Notes: a model not told the origin generated them from the letters alone. Numbered from the stretch's first letter, positions 53,574-61,026 are shown. The stretch is DNA of 64,000 nucleotides from CBDCOD01 sp965219665 (GCA_965219665.1 CBDCOD010000025.1:124001-188000); one strand, 5' to 3'. Numbers and translations are program-made.

Positions 53574-54893
53574 ATGTCTCCAGAAATAATCGGACTTATC
53601 CTAATCGGCATGATGCTTTTTGCCATCTTTGTCGGCTTTCCTATTTCGTTTACATTGATTTTCCTTGGTCTTGTTTTTGGCTATTGGGGCTTTGGCGATT
53701 TAGTTTTTTACTTGATGACTTACCAGTTCTCTGGGGTCATGTTAGAGCAGACGCTCTCCGCCGTGCCATTGTTCATCTTTATGGGCATCTTGATGGAAAA
53801 AGCCGACTTGATGGAGCGGTTGTTTATATCGGTGCAGCGCATGCTCTCCCGTGTAAATGGAGCGCTCTTTGTGGCGGTGCTATTCGTATCTACCATTTTT
53901 GCAGCTGCAACCGGTATTGTTGGTGCGTCCGTAACCATTCTTGGGATTATGGCGGCCAAAACGATGAACCGATCAGGTTATGATGTCAAGTTGGCAGCGG
54001 GCACTATTACTGCAGGGGGTACATTAGGTATCTTGATTCCACCCAGCATTATGTTAGTGGTTATGGGGCCTATTATTGAGGTGCCTGTAACCGACTTATT
54101 TGCAGCAGCGATTATTCCAGGTATGATGCTGGCGATGCTCTATACCGCATATGCGCTGATTCGCTGTTACCTTAATCCCAGTTTGGGACCAGCGCTCAAC
54201 TTAGATGAAAGCGAAAAAGAACCGATGTCAGAGGTGGTTAAAGAATTCTTAATGGGTCTTGTTCCGCCAACCGCGTTAATTGGCTTTGCCTTAGGGAGTA
54301 TATTATTTGGTTTAGCAACCCCTACAGAAGGGGCAGCAATGGGGGCATTTGGTGCATTACTGCTCACAGCAGCCTACAAAAAACTCTCCTTCCCGATGAT
54401 GAAAGATGCTTTGGTTAAAACCTTAGAAATCTCAGCGCTGATTCTTGTTTTGGTAGCAGCCTCCAACTTCTTTGGTGCAGTATTCTCTCGTTTGGGAACG
54501 CCCACCATGCTAACCGAATTGCTGGTTGGATTAGATATGCCACCAATGGTACTACTGCTTCTCATTATGGCGGCTATATTTTTATTAGGTTGGCCTTTAG
54601 AGTGGGTGCCTATCGTACTGATTATTGTTCCTATCCTACTGCCTTTGGTTGAGCAGTTAGGCTTTAACCTGACTTGGTTTGGCATTCTGGTTGCGGTGAA
54701 TCTGCAAACCGCATGGCTCTCGCCGCCCGTTGCCTTATCGGCATACTTCCTCAAGGGGGTTGTGCCGGAATGGGACCTTAAAGATATTTATGGCGGCATG
54801 ATTCAGTTTATGGGCATCCAACTGTTGGGACTAACCCTCATCATCCTATTCCCACAAATCGTACTGTGGTTACCATCCGTACTCAATAGCTAA
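53574..54893 (+). CDS. TRAP transporter large permease (DctM family), second set
   Basis: 439 residues with about twelve hydrophobic segments. The family blocks VGASVTILGIMAAKTM, GGTLGILIPPSIMLV and TPTEGAAMGAFGALL are present. The C-terminal PQIVLWLP is identical to that of the first DctM at 2063, as expected for a conserved motif. It ends 19 bases before a strong terminator. Confidence 0.9.
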   Translation: MSPEIIGLILIGMMLFAIFVGFPISFTLIFLGLVFGYWGFGDLVFYLMTYQFSGVMLEQTLSAVPLFIFMGILMEKADLMERLFISVQRMLSRVNGALFVAVLFVSTIFAAATGIVGASVTILGIMAAKTMNRSGYDVKLAAGTITAGGTLGILIPPSIMLVVMGPIIEVPVTDLFAAAIIPGMMLAMLYTAYALIRCYLNPSLGPALNLDESEKEPMSEVVKEFLMGLVPPTALIGFALGSILFGLATPTEGAAMGAFGALLLTAAYKKLSFPMMKDALVKTLEISALILVLVAASNFFGAVFSRLGTPTMLTELLVGLDMPPMVLLLLIMAAIFLLGWPLEWVPIVLIIVPILLPLVEQLGFNLTWFGILVAVNLQTAWLSPPVALSAYFLKGVVPEWDLKDIYGGMIQFMGIQLLGLTLIILFPQIVLWLPSVLNS

Positions 54894-54912
54894 TTTTTCT
54901 ACTACCTCCATT

Positions 54913-54956
54913 AAAATGGCGAGCATAGGCGGTAACGCTTATCCTCGCCATTTTTT
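54913..54956 (+). terminator. Intrinsic terminator of the second TRAP operon
   Basis: An 11-bp stem AAAATGGCGAG / CTCGCCATTTT (54913-54923 with 54944-54954) continues through one mismatch into an inner stem capped by a GTAA loop, and runs into a T-tract. The A-rich left side also allows termination in the other direction. Confidence 0.85.
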
Positions 54957-55288
54957 ATACGCTCTCTTACGCGTCAGGTCGCGTTGGTTCGTACACACAA
55001 TACAGGCAGGTACGGGTATTGTGAATACAGAGGTAACAAAAAACCTAACAGATGAGCAACAGAACCTATTAAATGATACGCTATCGATAATCCGCAAAGA
55101 TAGTCATTGACTGAGACCCGCCAATATTTTTTGCCATAAACCAAACCATATTAACAGCACAGTCATTCAATCCAATATATTAAGCCATTAAATCAAAAGA
55201 TTGAATCAAAAATGGGCACTATCCAGCAATATCTAGTATCATTGTATAATCATGCAATGATTAATTGTTATGCAAAAAGGAACAAGTA
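54957..55288. other. Intergenic start of the island, no gene supported
   Basis: 332 bases between the TRAP terminator and the next credible start. A short open frame here (ending ...NLTDEQQNLLNDTLSIIRKDSH at 55110) has a C-terminus vaguely like a MarR-type regulator tail but begins inside the terminator, so I treat it at most as a remnant. The first copy of a 73-bp direct repeat occupies 55176-55248. Confidence 0.4.
55176..55248 (+). repeat. 73-bp direct repeat, copy 1
   Basis: Identical to 55841-55913 except for one base (A versus G near position 43). It starts TATATTAAGCCATTAAATCA and ends ATCATTGTATA. The copy lies directly upstream of the gene at 55289. Confidence 0.9.
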
Positions 55289-55795
55289 ATGGATCAAATT
55301 GAAGTCCGAGAAGGCGCACGCAGGCAGCATCGAAGTCTCGCGATGTTTTGCGCATTGTATTGCTGGCACCATGATAAGTGTGCTGTCTTTGTGGAAAAGG
55401 GTACACTTCTACATTATCTCGGTCTGAAGAGAATGAAAGAAAAGCGTTACGAATGGCTAGTTGAAGATGTCAACAGTTATTTTTCACACATCTTTAAAAG
55501 GCAAAATTCTAATGATGTTGATTTTATAGTTTTCTCAAAACTCCCTGAAAGCGAACTCGAACTGCTGGAAAATCAAGACGCTGCGAAACGTTTCTCGCCA
55601 AAAGTTCTCGATATAGCAGTCTATCGAACTTACTTGGAGCTGTTCGGCGATGAAGGCGAAGAAAGGGTAAAAGAGTCTATTGACAAATATTTTCCCTTTC
55701 TATCTGAAATTAATAATTTGCACGAATATGCGCTCTCTAACACACTTACTCTACTAGCGAACGGAGTAATACAACCATCAAAAGCGTTAGAGTAG
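55289..55795 (+). CDS. Hypothetical protein between two direct repeats
   Basis: 168 residues, soluble, no signal peptide. The N-terminal part is rich in His, Cys and Arg (RRQHRSLAMFCALYCWHHDKC); the rest is mostly helical and acidic. I do not recognise it. The ATG at 55289 has AAAAGGA upstream. It sits between the two 73-bp direct repeats, and an attC-like half site follows the stop codon, so it is probably a captured gene cassette. Confidence 0.6.
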   Translation: MDQIEVREGARRQHRSLAMFCALYCWHHDKCAVFVEKGTLLHYLGLKRMKEKRYEWLVEDVNSYFSHIFKRQNSNDVDFIVFSKLPESELELLENQDAAKRFSPKVLDIAVYRTYLELFGDEGEERVKESIDKYFPFLSEINNLHEYALSNTLTLLANGVIQPSKALE

Positions 55796-55798
55796 TCG

Positions 55799-55824
55799 TG
55801 CATAACAATATGTTGCACTAGACG
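55799..55824 (+). other. Possible left half of an integron attC site
   Basis: GCATAACAA, the usual form of an attC R'' box, begins 5 bases after the stop codon of the preceding gene and is followed by TATGTTGCACTAGACG, like an L'' arm. No matching right half follows; the sequence passes into the second 73-bp repeat. Weak by itself; supported only by position and by the good attC at 56324. Confidence 0.3.
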
Positions 55825-55840
55825 TTTTGAATTTTGCCTT

Positions 55841-55913
55841 TATATTAAGCCATTAAATCAAAAGATTGAATCAAAAATGGGCGCTATCCAGCAATATCTA
55901 GTATCATTGTATA
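55841..55913 (+). repeat. 73-bp direct repeat, copy 2
   Basis: Second copy of the repeat at 55176-55248, 665 bases downstream, ending exactly where the truncated toxin gene begins. One copy probably arose by recombination or insertion that removed the 5' part of the toxin gene. Confidence 0.9.
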
Positions 55914-55914
55914 C

Positions 55915-56058
55915 GGGCATCAAAGAGTGTTCATCGTCGCGATTGAAGAATATGTCTATCTGGTGCCCTACGTTGAATTGAAGGATGACATATTCTTGAA
56001 AACGATTATCCCTAGTCGGAAAGCTACCGAGCAGTACCTTGGAGAGAGTAATGAGTAA
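55915..56058 (+). pseudogene. 3' remnant of a toxin gene of a CopG-antitoxin type TA pair
   Basis: The frame ending at the TAA of 56056-56058 encodes GHQRVFIVAIEEY, then VYLVPYVELKDDIFLKTIIP and SRKATEQYLGE, the characteristic C-terminus of the toxin that accompanies CopG-type antitoxins. Upstream, homology stops at the edge of the 73-bp repeat, so roughly the first half of the toxin is missing. Its stop overlaps the antitoxin start at 56051, the normal toxin-antitoxin order for this family. Confidence 0.72.
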
Positions 56059-56368
56059 CGTTAAATTGGATAAAGATGAAAAAGAACTTTTGAAAGCCTA
56101 CGACGCCGGCGAGTTTAAGTCGAAGCTAACCCCGGCACGCAAACAAAAGATTCAAGATGCGGCAACGCATACATTTAAAAAGGATAAACGAATAAATATT
56201 CGAATATCCAGCCGTGATCTCGATGCAATCCAAAAACGTGCTCTAATTGAAGGCATTCCATACCAAACTTTTGTATCCAGCATTCTGCACAAGTACGTAT
56301 CCGGGAGCTTGCACGATGTGACCGCTAACAAGCGCATGCAGCCGGACGCAGCAAAGCCGCGCCGCTGA
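56051..56368 (+). CDS. CopG family antitoxin
   Basis: 105 residues. KDEKELLKAYDAGEFKS, then FKKDKRINIRISSRDLDAIQ and EGIPYQTFVSSILHKYVSG match the CopG antitoxin family with its ribbon-helix-helix end. It overlaps the toxin remnant by 8 bases. The last residues (NKRMQPDAAKPRR) are encoded by the attC site that ends the cassette, a known effect of cassette read-through. With the toxin truncated, it is an orphan antitoxin that could neutralise related toxins; this is inference. Confidence 0.85.
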   Translation: MSNVKLDKDEKELLKAYDAGEFKSKLTPARKQKIQDAATHTFKKDKRINIRISSRDLDAIQKRALIEGIPYQTFVSSILHKYVSGSLHDVTANKRMQPDAAKPRR

Positions 56369-56383
56369 TGCGGGGCGTTATAT
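56324..56383 (+). other. Integron attC recombination site
   Basis: About 60 bp. Left end GCTAACAAGCG and right end GGGGCGTTATAT have complementary outer boxes (CTAAC/GTTAT), inner arms CATGCAGC and GCTGATGCG, and a central stem GCAGCAAAGCCGCG. The stop codon of the antitoxin lies inside it. This is the structure of an integron cassette attC; no integrase gene is in the window. Confidence 0.8.
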
Positions 56384-56401
56384 TCACAACTAGGAGTTTG
56401 T

Positions 56402-56986
56402 ATGCTAAAAGAAAAATTGTCTGGTCAGCCAAGTAACAACCCACCTGTCATAGCAATCATTGGGGGCACTGGTCAAACTGGGAGATGGGTTCTGGAAGGA
56501 GCCTTGCAAAGAGAATATATTGTGCGAGCACTTGCCCGAACGCCATCCAAACTTAACGAAAATAGAAATCTAACGGTGATTAAAGGTGATGTTAGTAGTC
56601 TAGAGTCGTTAACTGAATTGGTGAAAGGTGTAGATGTGATTATTTCCTGTTTTGGCACCGTCAAGAAACCGAATTATATAGTTGAGAGTGGCATCAGATT
56701 GATAATAAAAGCAATCAATGCGCAAGAGAACAAACCTAAATTAGTTCATATATCTTCAGTCGGTCTTGGAGACTCAAAAACAGCATGCAAGAAATCTTTA
56801 GTCTGGTCTATGGTTGTAAATTGGGTATTCCCATTAGTCGGTAAAGAAGTTTTTAGCGATATGGAGAGAGGGGAAGAGTTAATTTTAGATAGCAAAGACT
56901 TTAATTTTGTAGTTGCAAGAGCTGCTGTCCTGAGCAATAAAAAAACACAAGGCTATAAAGCTCAGAAAGCTAAGAAGCCGAACTGA
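56402..56986 (+). CDS. NmrA/SDR-like NAD(P)-binding protein, C-terminally truncated
   Basis: 194 residues. Rossmann motif GGTGQTGRWV near 22-31, then RTPSKL, KGDVSSLESL and VVARAAVL near the end, as in NAD(P)H-binding NmrA-like/atypical SDR proteins. Family members normally continue with a further 20-30 residues after this last strand; here the frame ends in a basic KAQKAKKPN tail, apparently non-homologous, just before the hsdS start. It follows the attC by 18 bases, as the first gene of the next cassette would. Confidence 0.68.
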   Translation: MLKEKLSGQPSNNPPVIAIIGGTGQTGRWVLEGALQREYIVRALARTPSKLNENRNLTVIKGDVSSLESLTELVKGVDVIISCFGTVKKPNYIVESGIRLIIKAINAQENKPKLVHISSVGLGDSKTACKKSLVWSMVVNWVFPLVGKEVFSDMERGEELILDSKDFNFVVARAAVLSNKKTQGYKAQKAKKPN

Positions 56987-57033
56987 ATCAGCGGATTATG
57001 GAGAATTTGGCGAAGGTGAAGTGGAGGTTGGGG

Positions 57034-58197
57034 ATGAGTGAGTGGCGCGAAATAGAGCTGGGCGAAGCTTGCGACCTTTTGGACTGCTTACATAAAACCC
57101 CCAAATATTCTAAATCTGGTTATCCTATAGTCAGAGTTACGGATGTTAAAAATGGATTATTGGATACGAGTAAATGTTTATTGGTTGATGAAGAAATATT
57201 TATAGCGTTCAGCAAAGGTTACAAACCTAAAATTGGTGACATTGTATTTACAAGAGTAGGATCATTTGGATTCTCTGCTATTGTTAAAAAGCAAGAAGAA
57301 TTTTGTATCGGTCAAAACACCACTTTACTACTCCCTAAAAAGATAGATCCTTCCTTTGTTTTCTATTATTTGATCGGAGAAGATGCCCGATTTCAAATAG
57401 AGGGTCTTGCAGGTGGTTCAACACAACCAACAATTAGCATGGCTAATATTAGAAAAATAGTTGTACCATATCCCCCCCTCCCCGAACAAAAAGCCATCGC
57501 CGAAGTATTAAGTTCGTTGGATGACAAAATCGACCTGCTCCACCGCCAGAACAAAACCCTTGAACAAATGGCTGAAACGCTGTTTCGCCAGTGGTTTGTG
57601 GAAGAGGCGGGGGAGGATTGGGAGGAAGGTGTTTTGCTTGATATTGCTGATATAAATCCAAAATATCCACTAAAAAAAGGGACATCAGCAACCTATCTTG
57701 AAATGAAGAACGTGAATACGACAATGTTTAACCCTGATGGGTGGTATAAACGTGACTTCACCTCTGGCATGAGATTTCAGAATGGAGATACAGTATTGGC
57801 AAGAATTACCCCATGTCTTGAAAATGGTAAAATCGCTTTTATTACATTTCTTGAAAATGATGAAACTGGGTGGGGGTCAACAGAATACATCATTATACGG
57901 ATGAAGGAACAATTTCATCCTTTTATATCTTATGTTATAGCAAAAGATAAAGATTTTAGAGATTACGCTATTAGCAACATGTCGGGTTCAAGTGGGCGAC
58001 AAAGAGCATCAACAGATATGCTTAAAGGATATGATATAAAAATTCCACCTGAAATAGTGATAAAAGAAATAAACTCACAGTTTTCTCGGTTTTTGCCCAA
58101 GCTGAAAAATAATGCAATGCAAATCCGCACCCTGGAATCCCTCCGCGATACCCTCCTGCCGAAATTAATGTCGGGTGAAATACGGGTGGCGTTATGA
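57034..58197 (+). CDS. hsdS: Type I restriction-modification specificity subunit HsdS
   Basis: 387-residue DNA-recognition subunit. Two target-recognition domains (about 1-165 and 200-340) are separated by the conserved spacer PPLPEQKAIAEVLSSLDDKI and followed by LESLRDTLLPKLMSGEIRV, so the gene looks complete. I start at 57034: an alternative frame upstream ends at 57039-57041 in a way typical of an hsdM tail overlapping hsdS. No hsdM is present, and only the first 84 codons of hsdR survive at 59139, so the system cannot work alone. Confidence 0.88.
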   Translation: MSEWREIELGEACDLLDCLHKTPKYSKSGYPIVRVTDVKNGLLDTSKCLLVDEEIFIAFSKGYKPKIGDIVFTRVGSFGFSAIVKKQEEFCIGQNTTLLLPKKIDPSFVFYYLIGEDARFQIEGLAGGSTQPTISMANIRKIVVPYPPLPEQKAIAEVLSSLDDKIDLLHRQNKTLEQMAETLFRQWFVEEAGEDWEEGVLLDIADINPKYPLKKGTSATYLEMKNVNTTMFNPDGWYKRDFTSGMRFQNGDTVLARITPCLENGKIAFITFLENDETGWGSTEYIIIRMKEQFHPFISYVIAKDKDFRDYAISNMSGSSGRQRASTDMLKGYDIKIPPEIVIKEINSQFSRFLPKLKNNAMQIRTLESLRDTLLPKLMSGEIRVAL

Positions 58198-58247
58198 TGG
58201 CAAATATTATGATGTTGGCAAACCCATTGTTGTGTGAACAATACCCC

Positions 58248-58454
58248 GTAGGGGCAGACCTGCGTGTCTGCCCTAATGATGAATCAGGGATACCCTGTAA
58301 GGGCGAACACGTAGGTTCGCCCCTACATGGGCGGGACAATATCGTGCGGGACAATATTGGGCGAACACGTAGGTTCGCCCCTACATGGGCGGGACAATAT
58401 GCGGGACAATATTGGGCGGGACAATATCGGGCGAACACGTAGGTTCGCCCCTAC
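58248..58454. repeat. Cluster of REP-type palindromes
   Basis: Four palindromes in 207 bases directly before the RAYT gene. One is of type A (GGGGCAGAC-N6-GTCTGCCC, 58248-58274). Three are of type B (GGGCGAAC-ACGTAG-GTTCGCCC): 58297-58326, 58359-58384 and 58429-58454. They are separated by a short unit GGGCGGGACAATAT repeated several times. The layout matches REP elements mobilised by REP-associated tyrosine transposases. Confidence 0.85.
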
Positions 58455-58752
58455 GGATTAAATAACAATGGATAAATACAATCCATATATTCGCCATCGA
58501 AAATCAATTCGATTAAAAGGATATGATTATTCACAGGCAGGATTGTATTTTATAACCATTTGTTGCCAAAATCGTGCATGTTTATTTGGTTAAATTGTGG
58601 GCGGTGAAATGGCATTGAATGATGCGGGGATGATGATTGAAAAATGGTATTACGAATTGGAAAACAAATTTTCTGATATAAAATGCCGCGAAATGGTGAT
58701 GATGCCCAATCATTTTCATTGCATCGTGCAAAAAATCGAAACCGTGGAAACC

Positions 58753-58780
58753 GTAGGGGCAGACCTGCGTGTCTGCCCTA
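58753..58780. repeat. REP palindrome type A inside the RAYT frame
   Basis: Same type as 58248-58274; it encodes VGADLRVCP in the transposase frame. Confidence 0.85.
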
Positions 58781-58820
58781 ATGATAAATCGGGTGGAAAA
58801 ATATCGGGTGGGACAATATT

Positions 58821-58846
58821 GGGCGAACACGTAGGTTCGCCCCTAC
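58821..58846. repeat. REP palindrome type B inside the RAYT frame
   Basis: Same 26-base GGGCGAAC/GTTCGCCC palindrome as the upstream cluster; it encodes GEHVGSPL in the transposase frame. Confidence 0.85.
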
Positions 58847-59091
58847 ATTGGGTTGTGCAATGGTTTAAAACGATGACAACCAATGAATATATTCGGAACG
58901 TAAAACAAAACAATTGGCGAACATTTGATAAAAAATTATGGCAACGCAATTATTGGGAACATATCATACGCAATGAAAATGAATACCAACGCATTGCCCA
59001 ATACATTATTGATAACCCTAAAAAATGGGATATGGATCGGTTAAACAGCAGCATTGGGAACCAGATAAAGGAACTACCCGCCCAATATACC

Positions 59092-59117
59092 GTAGGAGCA
59101 GACCTGTGTGTCTGCCC
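59092..59117. repeat. REP palindrome type A, variant, at the RAYT 3' end
   Basis: GTAGGAGCAGACCTGTGTGTCTGCCC differs from the other type A copies by one or two bases; it encodes VGADLCVCP near the transposase C-terminus. Confidence 0.75.
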
Positions 59118-59138
59118 AAAAAATAAGGCATGGATGGT

Positions 59139-59447
59139 ATGACCAAAATTACAGAAAACACCATTGAAGCATTCTGTATCGAACTACTGGTAAAACAGGG
59201 CTATGAGTACATTTACGCCCCTGACATTGCCCCTGATAGCGACAAGCCCCTACGCAGTGATTTTGATGATGTTTTGTTATCTTCTCGTTTGTCGGATGCG
59301 GTTGACAGAATTAACCCGACCATTCCCCTTGAAGCGCGGCAGGAGGCTATCAAAGAAATCTCCCGCATTCACTCCCCTGATTTACTCAGCAAAAAGCGGC
59401 GCGGCTTTCCGCTACGCTACAGCCACCCCATTTTTTGCTGCCGGTGA
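59139..59447 (+). pseudogene. Truncated hsdR (type I restriction endonuclease), N-terminus only
   Basis: Starts with MTKITENTIEAFCIELL and contains YIYAPDIAPDS and ARQEAIKEISRIHSPDLL, the N-terminus of HsdR. Similarity stops after about residue 84 (59390); the remaining codons come from the attC-like sequence that follows. Complete HsdR proteins are around 1000 residues, so more than nine tenths are missing. It overlaps the RAYT stop by 4 bases. Confidence 0.8.
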
Positions 59448-59461
59448 TGTGGGGCGTTATG
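59388..59461 (+). other. Right portion of an integron attC site fused to hsdR
   Basis: CAGCAAAAAGCGGCGCGGC, then a long internal loop, then GTGATGTGGGGCGTTATG. The end GGGGCGTTAT is the same as that of the attC at 56324. The left R'' arm is missing and replaced by hsdR sequence, so the site looks broken by a deletion or recombination. Confidence 0.6.
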
Positions 59462-59483
59462 TTGCACAGATTTAGATTTAGGC

Positions 59484-59708
59484 ATGATTAAAATCACACA
59501 AAAACCTGTACTTGAATCAATCATCACCTGCCCGGAATGCGGATACGAAAAAACGGAAATAATGCCAACCAATAGTTGCCAATTTTACTACGAATGTGAA
59601 AGCTGCACTTCTCTGCTCAAGCCCAAACATGGCGATTGTTGCGTATACTGTTCATATGCCACAGTACCATGTCCACCTATTCAACTTGACCAAGACTGCT
59701 GTAGTTAA
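59484..59708 (+). CDS. GDCCVxC domain-containing small protein
   Basis: 74 residues with three cysteine motifs: CPECG near the N-terminus, CESC in the middle and GDCCVYCSYATVPCPPIQ at the C-terminus. This is the GDCCVxC family, sometimes with selenocysteine in place of Cys and often found beside mercury-resistance genes. It starts 23 bases after the attC end, as the first gene of a cassette would. The truncated merF follows 9 bases later. Confidence 0.82.
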   Translation: MIKITQKPVLESIITCPECGYEKTEIMPTNSCQFYYECESCTSLLKPKHGDCCVYCSYATVPCPPIQLDQDCCS

Positions 59709-59717
59709 GCATTACAT

Positions 59718-59819
59718 ATGAACAATTTTTTGAAGACTGGGATCGCAAATACAGTTATTTCCGCAATATGTTGTTTCACGCCCGTGTCAGTAATAATATT
59801 TGCTGCTCATAATTTTTGA
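59718..59819 (+). pseudogene. Truncated merF-like mercury transporter
   Basis: 33 codons: MNNFLKTGIANTVISAICCFTPV followed by SVIIFAAHNF and a stop. The CCFTPV motif in the first membrane helix is the mercury-binding site of MerF. Normal MerF has a second helix with another cysteine pair (about 70-80 residues total); here it is cut off after the first helix. The ATG is 9 bases past the GDCCVxC gene. Too short for the ordinary ORF cut-off. Confidence 0.65.
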
Positions 59820-59974
59820 GCAAAACGCGCTTAAAAAATGGTTTGACAAAGCGATTTGATAAAGCGGGGGTATGACAGTGCCTTTCAGATATACAACACC
59901 AGATACATCCATTATTACGGTAAAGCGTCTTTGTAATAGGAGGCAGTTAAAATGCTTGAAGGAAATTTTGGGGG

Positions 59975-60958
59975 TTAGAGGTTGAGGATGTTGGTGTGGA
60001 GGGTGTCGTCAATTTGGATGCCGTGTTGAGCAGCATGCGCGTGTCGCGCTGGCTTGCTGGAGCCGGGGATGTGTACGTTGTTGTCGGTGAGTTGGGTGCA
60101 TAGGTGCTGCATGCGGGTGAGAAAGTGAGGGTTAAAGCGTTGTGCGTCTATGGCGATGATGCATTGCCCCAAATCGGGAGGCGGTCCTTCTGCGTTGAGC
60201 AGTGAGGAGGCTTCGGTGGCAAAGCAGCTGTTGGTGAGGGCGGCTGCCATAATTTCAACCATTAAAGCGAGCAACGCACCTTTGGTGCCGCCTACAGGTT
60301 GAACCATGCCTGCTATGGCGGCAGTGGGGTCATCGGTGGGGTTGCCGTGGACATCGGTTGCCCAGTCTAAGGGGATTTTTTCGCCTTTTTGTTCTGCTAC
60401 GACAATTTTGCCGCGTGCTACGGTGGAGAGTGCCATATCGATGAGCAGCGGTTGGTCGGGCGTGGGTGCGCCAAAGGCGATAGGGTTGGTTCCTAAGAGA
60501 GGCACTTTAGCAGGGGGGATGGTCATGGCTTTGGGGGCATTGCCGAATACCAAGCTGATTAGGTTGTTTTCACAGAGTTTTTCGCAGATGCGCGCAGCTT
60601 GTCCAAAATGGTGCGAATGTACAACGCCGACTAAACAAACGCCTGTGGATTGAATGTGTTGGTTAATCACCTGAATTGCTAAGTCTATGGCGGGGAAGGC
60701 AAAGCCAAAATGAGCATCTACGCGGTGCATGGCATCGGTTATTTTTTCTACCGTTGCTTGTGCTTGTCCATTGACCTTGCCGTTTTTGGCTTGAGGGGCA
60801 TAGGTGATAAGGCGGCTTAAGCCGTGTCCTTTTTGTCCTTCAATTTCTGCTTGCACTAAGGCAGCTGCTACCGATTGCGCATTTTCAGCACTGGTGTTAT
60901 TGCGTTGCAGTGCCGCTTGTGCCAGCTGGGTGGCTTCTTTAATCAGCAAAGTGGTCAT
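59975..60958 (-). CDS. Ldh-family NAD(P) dehydrogenase, ComC/sulfolactate dehydrogenase-like
   Basis: 327 residues of the malate/L-lactate/ureidoglycolate dehydrogenase family (non-Rossmann). HGLSRL near 44-49, the active-site SHHFGQA near 114-120, LLGTNPIAFGAP and the C-terminal block KGALLALMVEIMAAALT with EGPPPDLGQ resemble ComC-type (2R)-3-sulfolactate dehydrogenase more than MDH, as far as I can judge by eye. Last gene of the four-dehydrogenase operon, 68 bases after the GMC gene. Confidence 0.72.
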   Translation of the reverse strand: MTTLLIKEATQLAQAALQRNNTSAENAQSVAAALVQAEIEGQKGHGLSRLITYAPQAKNGKVNGQAQATVEKITDAMHRVDAHFGFAFPAIDLAIQVINQHIQSTGVCLVGVVHSHHFGQAARICEKLCENNLISLVFGNAPKAMTIPPAKVPLLGTNPIAFGAPTPDQPLLIDMALSTVARGKIVVAEQKGEKIPLDWATDVHGNPTDDPTAAIAGMVQPVGGTKGALLALMVEIMAAALTNSCFATEASSLLNAEGPPPDLGQCIIAIDAQRFNPHFLTRMQHLCTQLTDNNVHIPGSSKPARHAHAAQHGIQIDDTLHTNILNL

Positions 60959-61026
60959 TTATATTGCGTAGCTTTTCATTACTCTTGTGCAAATAGAGGT
61001 TAGTTAATCCAAAACATAGAACTAAA

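Larger units (their letters stand above)
58468..59142 (+). pseudogene. REP-associated tyrosine transposase (RAYT), nonsense-mutated
   Basis: A continuous reading frame of 224 codons is interrupted once by TAA at 58591-58593 (context LFG-stop-IVGGE, where family members have Glu). The N-terminal block SIRLKGYDYSQAGLYFITI and, after the stop, MPNHFHCIV (HUH, H82/H84), TMTTNEYIRNVKQ and QYIIDNPKKW (catalytic Tyr179) are IS200/RAYT signatures. Two REP palindromes are embedded in frame (58753-58780, 58821-58846) and a third is at the C-terminus. The single point stop suggests recent decay; the part from 58597 could still be translated. Confidence 0.82.

Noticed and set aside
54916..55110. 64-codon open frame after the TRAP operon
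   Set aside because: It begins inside the strong terminator, has no ribosome-binding site and no recognisable domain; its tail looks at most like a MarR-type remnant.
58248..58454. CRISPR array
   Set aside because: The repeats are palindromic, differ in type and have unequal, related spacers; they fit REP elements next to a RAYT. No cas genes are present.
59639..59690. Selenocysteine in the GDCCVxC protein
   Set aside because: All motif positions are encoded by ordinary Cys codons here; no in-frame TGA.
54957..59974. Prophage or conjugative element
   Set aside because: No integrase, structural, replication or transfer genes are visible; gene sizes and attC sites fit a cassette remnant better.
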